Source of the DNA: Chryseobacterium sp. H1D6B
GTDB lineage: Bacteria > Bacteroidota > Bacteroidia > Flavobacteriales > Weeksellaceae
Direction: 5' to 3'
Assembly (NCBI RefSeq): GCF_029892445.1
Contig: NZ_JARXVJ010000001.1
Location: forward strand, 4,492,318-4,556,317
Length of the DNA stretch: 64,000 nt
Under the pieces are notes generated by a model. That model worked only from the letters and a program-made list of their open reading frames with translations. It did no database searches and was not told the DNA's origin. The position numbers were made by a program, and so were the translations under genes. Of the stretch, positions 45,953 to 53,991 are shown in pieces; position 1 is the first letter of the stretch; every line of letters starts with the position of its first letter.

Positions 45953-46702
45953 TTATTTCTCTTTTATCCACTCTTGTCCTTGCCATATCAATGTATTTTC
46001 ATCTTTTATATACATATAACTATGGTTATATGGTTCAAATCCATAAAAACATTGATCAAAATATGGCAACTTGATAGTGAAATAATTATATTTCTCAGTA
46101 TCAATAGGAAAATCTTTAAGGATAGAATAAACTAATCTATTTGTATACAACATTTTTCCATAAGCTCTAAAGTATAAATCTATATTAATTTTATTTTGCA
46201 TATTTAATAAAGAATATTCTTTTTTTGAAATTTTAATATTTTTATTAATTGTTTCTATTAATTTGCGTGTATTATAATTAAATAGTATGCTAAATTCTGG
46301 AGTAGGAATACGATTTTCAAAATCCGAATGAAGCTCCATATTAATATAAACTGAATCTTTAGAAAGTTTTTTTTCTTGCTTTATTTCATATTTATAGCCT
46401 TCTTGCTTAGTGTAAAAATTTTCACTTGTCAAATCAATAACTTCTTTACCAATCTGCTTCCAACTTCCTTTTGAAGCATAATTACATTGCTCAAAAAAAT
46501 CAGTTGGGGCATGATATAAGATATAAGTATTATCTTTATTTAAAATTATTTTTTGATAATTAACATCTGATAAAGCTTGATATAATTTCCCTCCCTTTTT
46601 TAAAAAATAACTACCACTCATATCATTTTGATTCTGAGCAGAAAAAAATAAAGATGTAATAACTAATATGGTTGATATTGAATGTTTAAATATATTTATC
46701 AT
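45953..46702 (-). CDS. putative immunity protein for tip G
   Basis: 249 residues from ATG at 46702 (MINIFKHSISTILVITSLFFSAQ signal peptide). A longer frame to 46744 overlaps the end of the toxin and lacks a better signal. Paralogue of 41300-42064 (shared GKLYQALSDVNYQK, QCNYASKGSWKQIGKEVIDLTSENFY, YNHSYMYIKDENTLIWQGQEWIKEK). 5 bp from the metallopeptidase-like tip. Confidence 0.65.
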   Translation of the reverse strand: MINIFKHSISTILVITSLFFSAQNQNDMSGSYFLKKGGKLYQALSDVNYQKIILNKDNTYILYHAPTDFFEQCNYASKGSWKQIGKEVIDLTSENFYTKQEGYKYEIKQEKKLSKDSVYINMELHSDFENRIPTPEFSILFNYNTRKLIETINKNIKISKKEYSLLNMQNKINIDLYFRAYGKMLYTNRLVYSILKDFPIDTEKYNYFTIKLPYFDQCFYGFEPYNHSYMYIKDENTLIWQGQEWIKEK

Positions 46703-46707
46703 AATTA

Positions 46708-47664
46708 TTATTTTTTTACTGAGGGTTTTCCTGAAGGCCCCCATAGCCCTTTGTAAACTTCTCCCCCACCAAGACCCATTACTCTTTCCTCATCAATATC
46801 TTCTATTGATTTTACGGATTCAGGGAAACCACTATTTGCATCATAAGAATAGCCTATTTTATAAGATTCAATTTCAAGATCCCTTGATAAAGGATACCTT
46901 TGGTTTTCACTGGTTATTGCTGCATTAATTAATCTATTGCTTAAGCTACTAAATATCATCTTTCCATTTCTTTCAAAGGCTTGCCCAACATGCCTTATTT
47001 CATGCAATGTTGTTGCTGTATCTGAGGCTTCAATGTTTACTTTCATCTTACCTTCGGCAGTTGTAAATTTATAAACACTATGCCTGTCTTCTCCTTTTGG
47101 AGGAGCAACAACATAAAATTCTTCTTTTGCATTTGCTATTGCTTTTATATCTTCGAGAGAATTTTGCATAAAATTAATTTTTGTATTATTTTCAGCCATC
47201 TTAGCCCTTTTTTCAGCTATTTTTTCTTCACTTAACTTTCCACTATTAATTTCCAATTCATTTTTATCATTTTCACTTTGAAGTGTTGAAATACGTTTGT
47301 TAACATTTTTAGTAAGTCTTTTTTCTTCATTAGGATCACCCCAAGTCCTACCATCAGGATCAATAAATCTCACAGAATTATTAGCTGAAAAAACATATGG
47401 AGTCCATCTTCTTGTTTTCTCGGCAAGCGGATCAAGAACTCCCCATCTTCCAAGATCCGGCATATAGAATCTTGCGCCGTAATCATACATCCCAGACTCC
47501 TCTTGCAATTCTTTACCGTTATACTGGTATTTATAAGCAGGATTTCCGTTCAGGACATTATATCCTTCATGCTTTAACCCAAAAGGGTAATAGTTATTTT
47601 CTTCAAGAACTTCTGCTCCGGAGCCGTTGTTTAAATAGCTTAAACGCACATTTCCTAAATGATC
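46708..47664 (-). CDS. orphan Rhs tip module G, HEIRH metallopeptidase-like toxin
   Basis: Intact frame from the core (47664) to 46708. After FIDPDGRTWGD comes a coiled-coil-like helix (EEKRLTKNVNKRISTLQSENDKNELEINSGKLSEEKIAEKRAKMAENNTK) and a peptidase-like region FYVVAPPKGEDRHSVYKFTTAEGKMKVNIEASDTATTLHEIRHVGQAFE. The HEIRH zinc motif fits a metallopeptidase; a distal Glu/His could lie in LSRDLEIESYKIGY. Ends in SGKPSVKK. Confidence 0.75.
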   Translation of the reverse strand, partial: DHLGNVRLSYLNNGSGAEVLEENNYYPFGLKHEGYNVLNGNPAYKYQYNGKELQEESGMYDYGARFYMPDLGRWGVLDPLAEKTRRWTPYVFSANNSVRFIDPDGRTWGDPNEEKRLTKNVNKRISTLQSENDKNELEINSGKLSEEKIAEKRAKMAENNTKINFMQNSLEDIKAIANAKEEFYVVAPPKGEDRHSVYKFTTAEGKMKVNIEASDTATTLHEIRHVGQAFERNGKMIFSSLSNRLINAAITSENQRYPLSRDLEIESYKIGYSYDANSGFPESVKSIEDIDEERVMGLGGGEVYKGLWGPSGKPSVKK

Positions 47665-47741
47665 TGTATAATTGTAAATATACTTATTATTTAAAAAAAA
47701 ATTGTCTTTATCTTAAAACTCAATAATAGGATAAAAACAAA

Positions 47742-47766
47742 AGAACCACTCAATAAAGAGTGGCTC
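47742..47766 (-). terminator. inter-module terminator, copy 6
   Basis: AGAACCACT / AGTGGCTCT hairpin upstream of module G. The ACGAGCGAG part seen in other copies has diverged here. Confidence 0.65.
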
Positions 47767-47849
47767 TGATTATCTTCACAAATGCACATTAAACGTTTTT
47801 TAACACCGTGAGTATTATTAACTATTCAAACATTACAATAAAAATTAAT

Positions 47850-48428
47850 CTACAATTTATTAAAATATAATTCCTTCTTAATAAATTTATAGTTTTTAAA
47901 TCCCTTTTTATTTGCAATTATATCATATTCTTTAGTATCCTTGGGTAAAGCTGTAATTGTTTCTAATTTCATTTTACTAAAATATAAGCATAAGTAATTC
48001 TTTTCTTTTAAATCCGATATCGGAATATTTTTTACCCATACATTACTTTTACCACTTGGCAATATTAAAAGAGTAAATGAATCATCTGTTCTTGCCTCTG
48101 CCGGATCATTTATATCAGCTTCATCTCTTAAGTCTTTAAAGAAAAAATTATAATCAATAACAACTTTTTCTTGATTAATAACAACTTTAGGATAATTTTT
48201 CTCTTCAAATGAATGATAATTATATAACATTACATATTTATCATTATTAGGGTTATTAATTGAAATTAATATATTAAATAAATTTCTTTTCTTTTCAACA
48301 GATGTAATATTAGCTGAAATATTATTTTTAACACTTTTTTGGATTATTTTTTCTTTATCGCAAGAGAATAGAAATATACATAACATTACTAATAAACCTT
48401 TAGCGAGTCTTACCTTTAAAAAATTCAT
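47850..48428 (-). CDS. putative lipoprotein immunity for tip H
   Basis: 192 residues. Lipoprotein signal ending LLVMLCIFLFSC (Cys23), then DKEKIIQKSVKNNISANITSVEKKRNLFNILISINNPNNDKYVMLYNYHSFEE; single-domain, strand-rich. Its start lies inside the last 29 bp of the toxin frame, indicating translational coupling. No family recognised. Confidence 0.65.
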   Translation of the reverse strand: MNFLKVRLAKGLLVMLCIFLFSCDKEKIIQKSVKNNISANITSVEKKRNLFNILISINNPNNDKYVMLYNYHSFEEKNYPKVVINQEKVVIDYNFFFKDLRDEADINDPAEARTDDSFTLLILPSGKSNVWVKNIPISDLKEKNYLCLYFSKMKLETITALPKDTKEYDIIANKKGFKNYKFIKKELYFNKL

Positions 48429-49353
48429 ATGCTGCTCTTAATTTTAAACCATGTTCTAATCTTATATTATTTTCAGATATATCATCTTTTCCTACAAATC
48501 CAGGAAAGCCAACTGCTCTAAATTCTGATTTTGGAAATGTTTCTATTAATCTGATTCCTTTCAAATCCAAATAACTATGTTCTGATTCTGTTCTGTCAAG
48601 CGTTCCTTGAAAATGGTCTTTAGCATGTATAAGCTCATGCCCAAGAAGAACAAAGCCTGATGCTGTTTCATATTTAGTTTTATCACTATTAGAATTTTCA
48701 AACACTCTAATATCTTGTTTTCCTTGTGGATCAAACGTAATATCCGAATCTGTTCCCACTCCATTTGAAGCATTTACTTTATTTTTTGCTTCTGCAAAAT
48801 TACTCTTTCCAGTTCTTATTTTAACAACATGCTCATCAGTAATTAAATCCCTAATTAATTGTGTACCTGATTCATATTTACCTTTCTTTTGAAATTGATC
48901 AATAAAAACATGTATTGCTCCATTAACACCTACAGTAGTAGTCAATTTATCTCTTGTTAATTTCTGAAGGTTCGCCATAATAGCATCAACATCTTTTACA
49001 TCTGTTCCAGACGGGATAACAATATCTTTACTCTGCATTCCATCGGGATCAATAAATCTAATAGGATTATTAAAAGCATAATTATATGGACTATGTCTTC
49101 GCATTTGTCCAGCTAAAGGATCAACAACACCCCATCTTCCAAGATCAGGCATATAAAATCTCGCCCCGTAATCATACATCCCAGACTCCTCTTGCAATTC
49201 TTTACCGTTATACTGGTATTTATAAGCAGGGTTTCCGTTCAGGACATTATATCCTTCATGCTTTAACCCAAACGGATAATAGTTATTTTCTTCAAGAACT
49301 TCTGCTCCGGAGCCGTTGTTTAAGTAGCTTAAACGTACATTTCCTAAATGATC
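48400..49353 (-). CDS. orphan Rhs tip module H, M91-like zinc metallopeptidase toxin
   Basis: Intact frame from the core at 49353 to 48400. Four codons before the GAT of DHLGN there is an in-frame TAG (49363-49365) and no ATG in between, direct evidence that this module cannot start on its own before the core. Toxin region: DVKDVDAIMANLQKLTRDKLTTTVG...SGFVLLGHELIHAKDHFQGTLDRTESEHSY. GHELIHA is the pattern of the M91/NleD-like effector peptidases. Immunity lipoprotein gene overlaps the 3' end. Confidence 0.8.
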   Translation of the reverse strand, partial: DHLGNVRLSYLNNGSGAEVLEENNYYPFGLKHEGYNVLNGNPAYKYQYNGKELQEESGMYDYGARFYMPDLGRWGVVDPLAGQMRRHSPYNYAFNNPIRFIDPDGMQSKDIVIPSGTDVKDVDAIMANLQKLTRDKLTTTVGVNGAIHVFIDQFQKKGKYESGTQLIRDLITDEHVVKIRTGKSNFAEAKNKVNASNGVGTDSDITFDPQGKQDIRVFENSNSDKTKYETASGFVLLGHELIHAKDHFQGTLDRTESEHSYLDLKGIRLIETFPKSEFRAVGFPGFVGKDDISENNIRLEHGLKLRAAYEFFKGKTR

Positions 49354-49393
49354 TGCGTATACCTATTATTGCAGAAATCATTTCAAAAAACAA

Positions 49394-49450
49394 CAGAGCC
49401 ACTCTATAAAAGGGGCTCTGATTATTCTTATAGGTACGAGCGAGAAGCTC
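49394..49450 (-). terminator. inter-module terminator/boundary element, copy 7
   Basis: CAGAGCC...GGCTCTG hairpin, ATTATTCTTATAGGTACGAGCGAGAAGCTC. Matches copy 4 over most of its length. Confidence 0.75.
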
Positions 49451-49469
49451 CACCAGTATGAAATTAATT

Positions 49470-49700
49470 TTAAGAATCTATATTATCAATAAAATCCTTA
49501 TTAAAAGGATTGATAGGCACGTCCTTATATATACTATCTAAACAAGCCATTATTTCTGAATATTTATAATTAAAATGAATACGTATTAAATGTAATGCCA
49601 CATTTTTTTGAATACTATTTTCGTTAAAAATATTTACAATTTTTTCTAAACTGATATTCTTATCCTTTTTAAGTTCTTCTATAATTTGAGAATTTTTCAT
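49470..49700 (-). CDS. putative immunity protein for tip I
   Basis: 76 residues, cytoplasmic, helical: MKNSQIIEELKKDKNISLEKIVNIFNENSIQKNVALHLIRIHFNYKYSEIMACLDSIY. Overlaps the toxin stop by 4 bp (ATGA-type), a classic toxin-immunity arrangement. The cytoplasmic location suggests a cytoplasmic target for the toxin. Small helical immunity proteins of this size are common but I cannot name a family. Confidence 0.65.
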   Translation of the reverse strand: MKNSQIIEELKKDKNISLEKIVNIFNENSIQKNVALHLIRIHFNYKYSEIMACLDSIYKDVPINPFNKDFIDNIDS

Positions 49701-50617
49701 TCTATGTTAATTTTTTTTGAGCTTTGGGTTCTTCCTGTAGCCTTACCAGTTGCTCTCTCCCCATAATATTTAATTGATTTATAACCTTTATCTTTTGCCC
49801 AAGTTTCAATTGCCGATCTATAATCCTTAATTCCAACTTTATTAGCATACTTTGAATAAGCATCGTCCATAAGCATTCCTCCTTCCCAAACTTCTGTAGG
49901 GACTATATCAATTTTTACATTAACATGCGTACCTTCAGGTTCTAAGTTAGTAACTATTGTCATCCCTGGTGTATCACCTTTACCCTCAAAGGAAAAAATA
50001 GCAAAATTTTCTCCAATTTCCTCAATACCATGATTTATTGAATTAGCTTGTGTTTCGACAACGCTAGTAGCTTTTGTAGCATTTACAGCTTTTCCATATC
50101 CACCAAACATATTATAACCACCCCCGCCAAAATCTAACATTTCTTCATGTTTACTATTTCCGATTAATCGGAAAATTCTATCTAACTTAGTTTCTCCTTC
50201 ATTGTAAAAAGGACTTCCCTGCCATTGACGATAAGAATTTAAACCTCCATATTTATCAGCATTAGTCTTTGGACTGTATGTCGTTATAAAAGCACTTTTA
50301 ATACCATTCCAAGCCCTAGTAAAGAAATTACTTGTTTTTCTTCTTGCAATAATTATAACTTCTTCTATATCTTGTGTTCTAAGAGTTTTACCATCACTTC
50401 CATCTCCTGGTCCTCCTGCTGGAGCTCTCCCATCAGGATCAATAAACATAATTGGATTATTCAAAACATAATTATAAGGAGACCATCTTCTCATCTTTTC
50501 AGCCAGCGGATCTACAACACCCCATCTTCCAAGATCAGGCATATAAAATCTCGCCCCGTAATCATACATGCCAGACTCCTCCTGCAGCTCTTTACCGTTA
50601 TACTGGTAATTGTACAA
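49697..50617 (-). CDS. Rhs tip module I, 5' part cut off by the recombinase element
   Basis: Frame from a TTG at 50617 (LYNYQYNGKELQEESG) with an in-frame TGA at 50624-50626, so the Rhs core is severed right where the direct repeat begins. Core to FIDPDGRAPAGGPGDG; linker nearly the same as module C to GGGGYNMFGGYG; unique C-terminus GIEEIGENFAIFSFEGKGDTPGMTIVTNLEPEGTHVNVKIDIVPTEVWEGGMLMDDAYSKYANKVGIKDYRSAIETWAKDKGYKSIKYYGERATG. Toxin activity unknown. Confidence 0.75.
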   Translation of the reverse strand: MYNYQYNGKELQEESGMYDYGARFYMPDLGRWGVVDPLAEKMRRWSPYNYVLNNPIMFIDPDGRAPAGGPGDGSDGKTLRTQDIEEVIIIARRKTSNFFTRAWNGIKSAFITTYSPKTNADKYGGLNSYRQWQGSPFYNEGETKLDRIFRLIGNSKHEEMLDFGGGGYNMFGGYGKAVNATKATSVVETQANSINHGIEEIGENFAIFSFEGKGDTPGMTIVTNLEPEGTHVNVKIDIVPTEVWEGGMLMDDAYSKYANKVGIKDYRSAIETWAKDKGYKSIKYYGERATGKATGRTQSSKKINIE

Positions 50618-50717
50618 TCCCGCTCACATTTTCCAAAACTTCCTACTCAGGTTCTTCTCGCGCGAGCCTTTACTCTGTGAACGCCTGCTCTTGCTCGCTT
50701 CTTTCAAAAGTACAGTT

Positions 50718-50770
50718 TTTCAGTTGAAAAATAAAAAGGGATTCCGTTTTTTATTTTCAACTGAAAAAAA
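50718..50770. terminator. long hairpin near the element end
   Basis: TTTTTCAGTTGAAAA... and ...TTTTCAACTGAAAAA arms of ~21 bp with a one-base bulge and a GGGATTCCG loop. It is probably a bidirectional terminator shielding the element from Rhs transcription. Just left, TCGCGCGA at ~50660 is another palindrome. The rest of 50780-51116 is AT-rich with a small AAGCCAA..TTGGCTT hairpin (50941-50960). Confidence 0.7.
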
Positions 50771-51116
50771 CACAAGTAACTTTTATAAAAATAATTTTTA
50801 CAGTGAGCAGACAACGTTTTACTTTGCCGGAAGAATAACTTAAAGTTGATGTTATATAAGCTCAAGATACTGATAGAGTTCCTGAAGGCATATGTTAGCA
50901 CCAAAATAGTGTTATAGGCAGGGTAAAACGCAAGTAACTCAAGCCAAAATAGCTTGGCTTATTGGTAGATTTCCACTTTATTTGCTACTATAAAAATCGA
51001 CCAAAGACGGTTTCGTATTTTTTTATCTTTAGAATATGGAAAAAAAAGTAATAAAGTTTGCAACATTTTTTTAAAGAAGACTTTACTTTTTTCGAAGAAT
51101 AATATATTATTTAAAT

Positions 51117-51209
51117 ATGACAGAGAGTATCCTTTTTCTCGGAATGCTTTTCCTGATTATTCTGGCAATGATGGGTTTTATCATTGCTTCCAAGAATACA
51201 GGAAAGTAA
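51117..51209 (+). CDS. 30-residue single-pass membrane peptide
   Basis: ATG at 51117, TAA at 51207: MTESILFLGMLFLIILAMM, then GFIIASKNTGK. One hydrophobic helix and a basic tail. It is followed by two hairpins (51214-51244 and 51267-51292), so it looks like a small independent transcription unit. Present identically in the second repeat copy at 61703. It could be a type I toxin-like peptide or a small membrane regulator; function unknown. Confidence 0.5.
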   Translation: MTESILFLGMLFLIILAMMGFIIASKNTGK

Positions 51210-51266
51210 AAAAGTGACTGCGCAAAGTATAGTAACGCAATCACTTTAGGTAATTTTATTTATCTG

Positions 51267-51292
51267 ATAGTCCGCTCTGAACAGCGGACTAT
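51267..51292 (+). terminator. terminator after the 30-residue peptide
   Basis: Perfect ATAGTCCGCT / AGCGGACTAT with a CTGAAC loop and a T-rich tail. A weaker hairpin GTGACTGCG / CGCAATCAC (51214-51244, one mismatch) lies just before it. Confidence 0.8.
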
Positions 51293-51471
51293 TTTCTTTC
51301 ACAAAGGTATATTTTTTTTTCTATTGATAGATTTCTTTGCTGGTAATGGTGGACTTTCTTTTGGCGGTGTGTTTATTGAAATATGGAAAACTCACCCCAG
51401 CATTTGCCCCGGAGTTTCCCACATTCCAACAAAGTTCTCACAACAACAGCGACAACCTTTTAAAAATTCAT

Positions 51472-51622
51472 AGGTGCGTAAAATAGATACAGGTATTTGG
51501 CCAACCTGCGTAAAAAAGATACAGGTTTGGGATTGACCTGTATAAAAAGAATACAGGTTTTCAATGAACCTGCGTAAAATAGATACAGGTTCGGCGTTGA
51601 CCTGCGTAAATTAGATACAGGC
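51472..51622. repeat. array of five 23-bp imperfect palindromes at exact 32-bp period
   Basis: Units 51472-51494, 51504-51526, 51536-51558, 51568-51590, 51600-51622. Consensus ACCTGCGTA, 5 bases, GATACAGGT; left and right arms are imperfect inverted repeats (ACCTG..../....CAGGT). 9-bp spacers are unrelated. A decayed sixth half-unit starts at 51632 (ACTGCGTA). The period is about three helical turns, so sites face the same side. Iteron-like or recombinase/regulator binding array; repeated at 62058-62208. Confidence 0.9.
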
Positions 51623-51944
51623 AGGATTTTAACTGCGTACAAGAATATTTCTTATTTCGTCTTTTGTCACTTCTTAAAACAGGTTTACAAAAAATATACA
51701 TTGATTTTCAATTAATTACAAAATGTTTACATTTTGATGTCCCTATTTTCAGAGCTCTAAAAAATAACACCGATTTAAACAGCAAGATGTGTCTTTGTAT
51801 ATACAAACTTTTCAAGTTTGATATCCAAAGACCCTCTTGCCTTTTTTTCAAAAAGGGGAAAAAACTTCGGAACTCGTTTTTTTTCTGCTGTCGCTTTTGT
51901 AAAATATGCGTGGGATTTTATATTGGATTTACTATCTTTGGGTT

Positions 51945-52094
51945 ATGGATTTTTGGACAATCATTGGTGTTGTTTCTTCTATTTTAGGGATTCTCTCTTT
52001 CCTAAAAAATGATACTGTATCCGTAATCTCATTTTTAAAAAAAGGATTGTTTGTCTTTTTCTTAGGACAACAATACAATATAAAAAAAATCTGA
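51945..52094 (+). CDS. small membrane protein, possibly from a leaderless mRNA
   Basis: 49 residues: MDFWTIIGVVSSILGILSFL then KNDTVSVISFLKKGLFVFFLGQQYNIKKI; two hydrophobic segments. A TATCTTTG box (51933-51940) ends four bases before the ATG, so the transcript would start at or next to the ATG. It is convergent with the recombinase gene ending at 52175. Also in the second repeat copy at 62531. Moderate support only. Confidence 0.4.
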   Translation: MDFWTIIGVVSSILGILSFLKNDTVSVISFLKKGLFVFFLGQQYNIKKI

Positions 52095-52174
52095 TTTGTT
52101 CCTTTTTGAGAACATAGGCACATATATTTGCAATACATTCTTTTTTTACCTCTTTTTTGTTCGCAAAAACCATT

Positions 52175-53032
52175 TTACTGCCTCATTGGGTGGAACTGAT
52201 TGATTGCATTCTGTAAAGCATCGATTCCCGTCTCTTTATATTTCTCGGTGGTGTCTGCGTGCTTATGTCCAGCAAAATATTGAACTTTTCTAAGGTTCTC
52301 GCCCTGGTCTAATCTCAGTTTGATAACGCTCTGTCGGATTCTCACACTGGTTATTTTCTTAGTAAAATCCTTTTGATAGGTTGATACAAGATAATTGATG
52401 TCATCTTTCGTGATTCCCGAACCGAGTTTATTCAGTAGAAAAAAAGAAGTTCTTTGTCTTTCCAGCTCATTTCTGTCTTCCTGCAGATATTGATAGAACA
52501 GCAGTATCTGTTCTGCCTTCAGTTCCAAAATCCTTTCGTTGGTAATGCCTGTTTTCTGTACTTTTATTTTGGCACTGAGTAAATCCAAGTCCTCGATTTT
52601 TAGTTTCTCGATGTCCCCGACAAGCAAAGCCTGATTGACAATCAGGCTCATTACGACTTGGTTTCTTTTCGCAAGGATGGGATAACGTTCTTCCCTCGGT
52701 TCTAAAAGCTTCTTTAATTCCTGTTCTGTGAGAAGTTCCTGTAACTGTATCGGATTTTCCTTGCCGTCCTTTATCTTGATTTGGGTTGCTGTGTTCGCTT
52801 TGACCTTTCCTGTCTCTACCAAATAATCGTAGTATTTCTTGATGGCGTAAATAGTTCTCTTTACACTTTGGGGATTGTAGTTCTTCCTTAGCAGTTCCAC
52901 GTAGTCCATCAACTTTTGGTAACCGAGCTTCTCCGGATTTTTATAGTGCTTTTTGAACTTTGATATTTCGTAGAGATAGGTTTTTACCGTTCCTTCAGAT
53001 AATTCATTGTGTAGATATTGTTCCAGTTCCAT
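52175..53032 (-). CDS. tyrosine recombinase with degenerate catalytic set (second of a pair)
   Basis: 285 residues; SAM-like N-terminal domain (LEQYLHNELSEGTVKTYLYEISKFKKHY, QSVKRTIYAIKKYYDYLVETG). In the catalytic domain the arginine motif reads NQALLVGDIEKL (no GLR.SE arginine) and HxxR reads VRIRQS (His lost, Arg kept). The GHKHADTTEKY end keeps His and the nucleophile Tyr. So probably an accessory partner or altered enzyme. Its start overlaps the upstream recombinase by 29 bp. Confidence 0.88.
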   Translation of the reverse strand: MELEQYLHNELSEGTVKTYLYEISKFKKHYKNPEKLGYQKLMDYVELLRKNYNPQSVKRTIYAIKKYYDYLVETGKVKANTATQIKIKDGKENPIQLQELLTEQELKKLLEPREERYPILAKRNQVVMSLIVNQALLVGDIEKLKIEDLDLLSAKIKVQKTGITNERILELKAEQILLFYQYLQEDRNELERQRTSFFLLNKLGSGITKDDINYLVSTYQKDFTKKITSVRIRQSVIKLRLDQGENLRKVQYFAGHKHADTTEKYKETGIDALQNAINQFHPMRQ

Positions 53033-53846
53033 AATTGATTCTTGTGTAGATTTGGGTTGTACTTAAATATTGATGTCCTAAAAAATCCCTTACTTTCTCA
53101 AGTTCCATTCCCTGTTCCAAAAGTTGTGTCGCAATAGTATGTCGCAGACAGTGCAGGGTAAATCCCTGCTGGTATAATCCTGCTTTCTTCAACTGTTTTT
53201 TAAATTCTTCATAGATTCTCTCATTGGTAATATCCAATAGAGTTTGATTGTCATTTTTTAGATGCCGGACTTCGGCTTCAGATGAAAAAATAAAATGTTC
53301 TATATCTGATTTCACTTGTTTTGTAAACGGAATGGCTCTTCGTTTTTTGCCTTTTCCTTTCCGGACATACAAAAGACAGTTCTCTAAATCGATGTCTTTT
53401 AACGACAGCTCTACAGCTTCCGTCCGTCTGAGTCCGCAGGCATAACACAGGTGCAGGATGGTTATCTGCAACGGACTGCTTTCATTGTATAATCTTTCGA
53501 TTTCTTCTTTGGTAAATACTTTTCTTTCCTCAGATTTTGCGGTCTTTATTTTCAATTGATAAGGACTGATTTTTATTTGTCCGGTTCTTTGTTGGTAATC
53601 AAAATAGAGTTTGATTGACAGTAAAATCGTATGAAGATAGCTTTCACTTAAGAGCCTGTTTGTCTTCTTGCTTTTGATTGTTTTCAGATAATTGTAATAG
53701 TCTAAAATATCCGCATTGGTGATTTCTGCAAGGTCTTTCCCAAGATGCTGTAAAAATTCTCTTACCCGCCTCGGATAGGTATTGACGATGGTTTTGCAAT
53801 ATCCTAGATTCTGTAGTTCTTTTCTGAATAAATAAAATTCTTCCAT
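53004..53846 (-). CDS. tyrosine recombinase, catalytically complete (first of a pair)
   Basis: 280 residues, XerC/D-like. N-terminal core-binding domain (LQNLGYCKTIVNTYPRRVREFLQHLG). Catalytic residues visible: Arg in ACGLRRTEAVEL, Lys in VRKGKGKKRRAI, HxxR in LHCLRHTIATQL, His in FLGHQYLS and nucleophile Tyr in TQIYTRI. Probably integrates or excises the surrounding element; translationally coupled to the degenerate recombinase. Confidence 0.92.
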   Translation of the reverse strand: MEEFYLFRKELQNLGYCKTIVNTYPRRVREFLQHLGKDLAEITNADILDYYNYLKTIKSKKTNRLLSESYLHTILLSIKLYFDYQQRTGQIKISPYQLKIKTAKSEERKVFTKEEIERLYNESSPLQITILHLCYACGLRRTEAVELSLKDIDLENCLLYVRKGKGKKRRAIPFTKQVKSDIEHFIFSSEAEVRHLKNDNQTLLDITNERIYEEFKKQLKKAGLYQQGFTLHCLRHTIATQLLEQGMELEKVRDFLGHQYLSTTQIYTRINYGTGTISTQ

Positions 53847-53991
53847 ATCCTATGACGGTTTTGCTTTTGTAATATTTTGGATTTTGGGTCACCAGATTTA
53901 TTTTTAATTGATTTCATTTGGTTTTCAATAACTTAAATCATCATAGATGTTTATTCTTGTGAACCATTGGCGAACCACAGTGACCCAGACC

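Larger units (their letters stand above)
50607..53414. repeat. long direct repeat, copy 1 (recombinase module)
   Basis: Bases 50607-53414 recur at 61193-64000 (offset 10586), apparently identical wherever compared; copy 1 may extend further because copy 2 is cut by the window edge. It begins TAATTGTACAATCCCGCTC, including the palindrome ATTGTACAAT. Outside the left end the two copies have different Rhs tips joined at the same codon. Contains two recombinase genes, two small membrane ORFs, a strong hairpin and the 32-bp palindrome array. Confidence 0.9.

Noticed and set aside
50610..50843. Plus-strand frame at the element end and its copy at 61196
   Set aside because: Runs through the Rhs junction and the long hairpin, low-complexity C-terminus, no start context.
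51472..51622. Possible CRISPR array
   Set aside because: Repeats are imperfect palindromes of 23 bp with only 9-bp spacers, and no cas genes are present; an iteron/binding-site array fits better.
51460..51642. 60-codon minus-strand frame through the palindrome array
   Set aside because: Its repetitive translation (LYLFYA.., SFLRRLA) is produced by the 32-bp-period DNA repeat.
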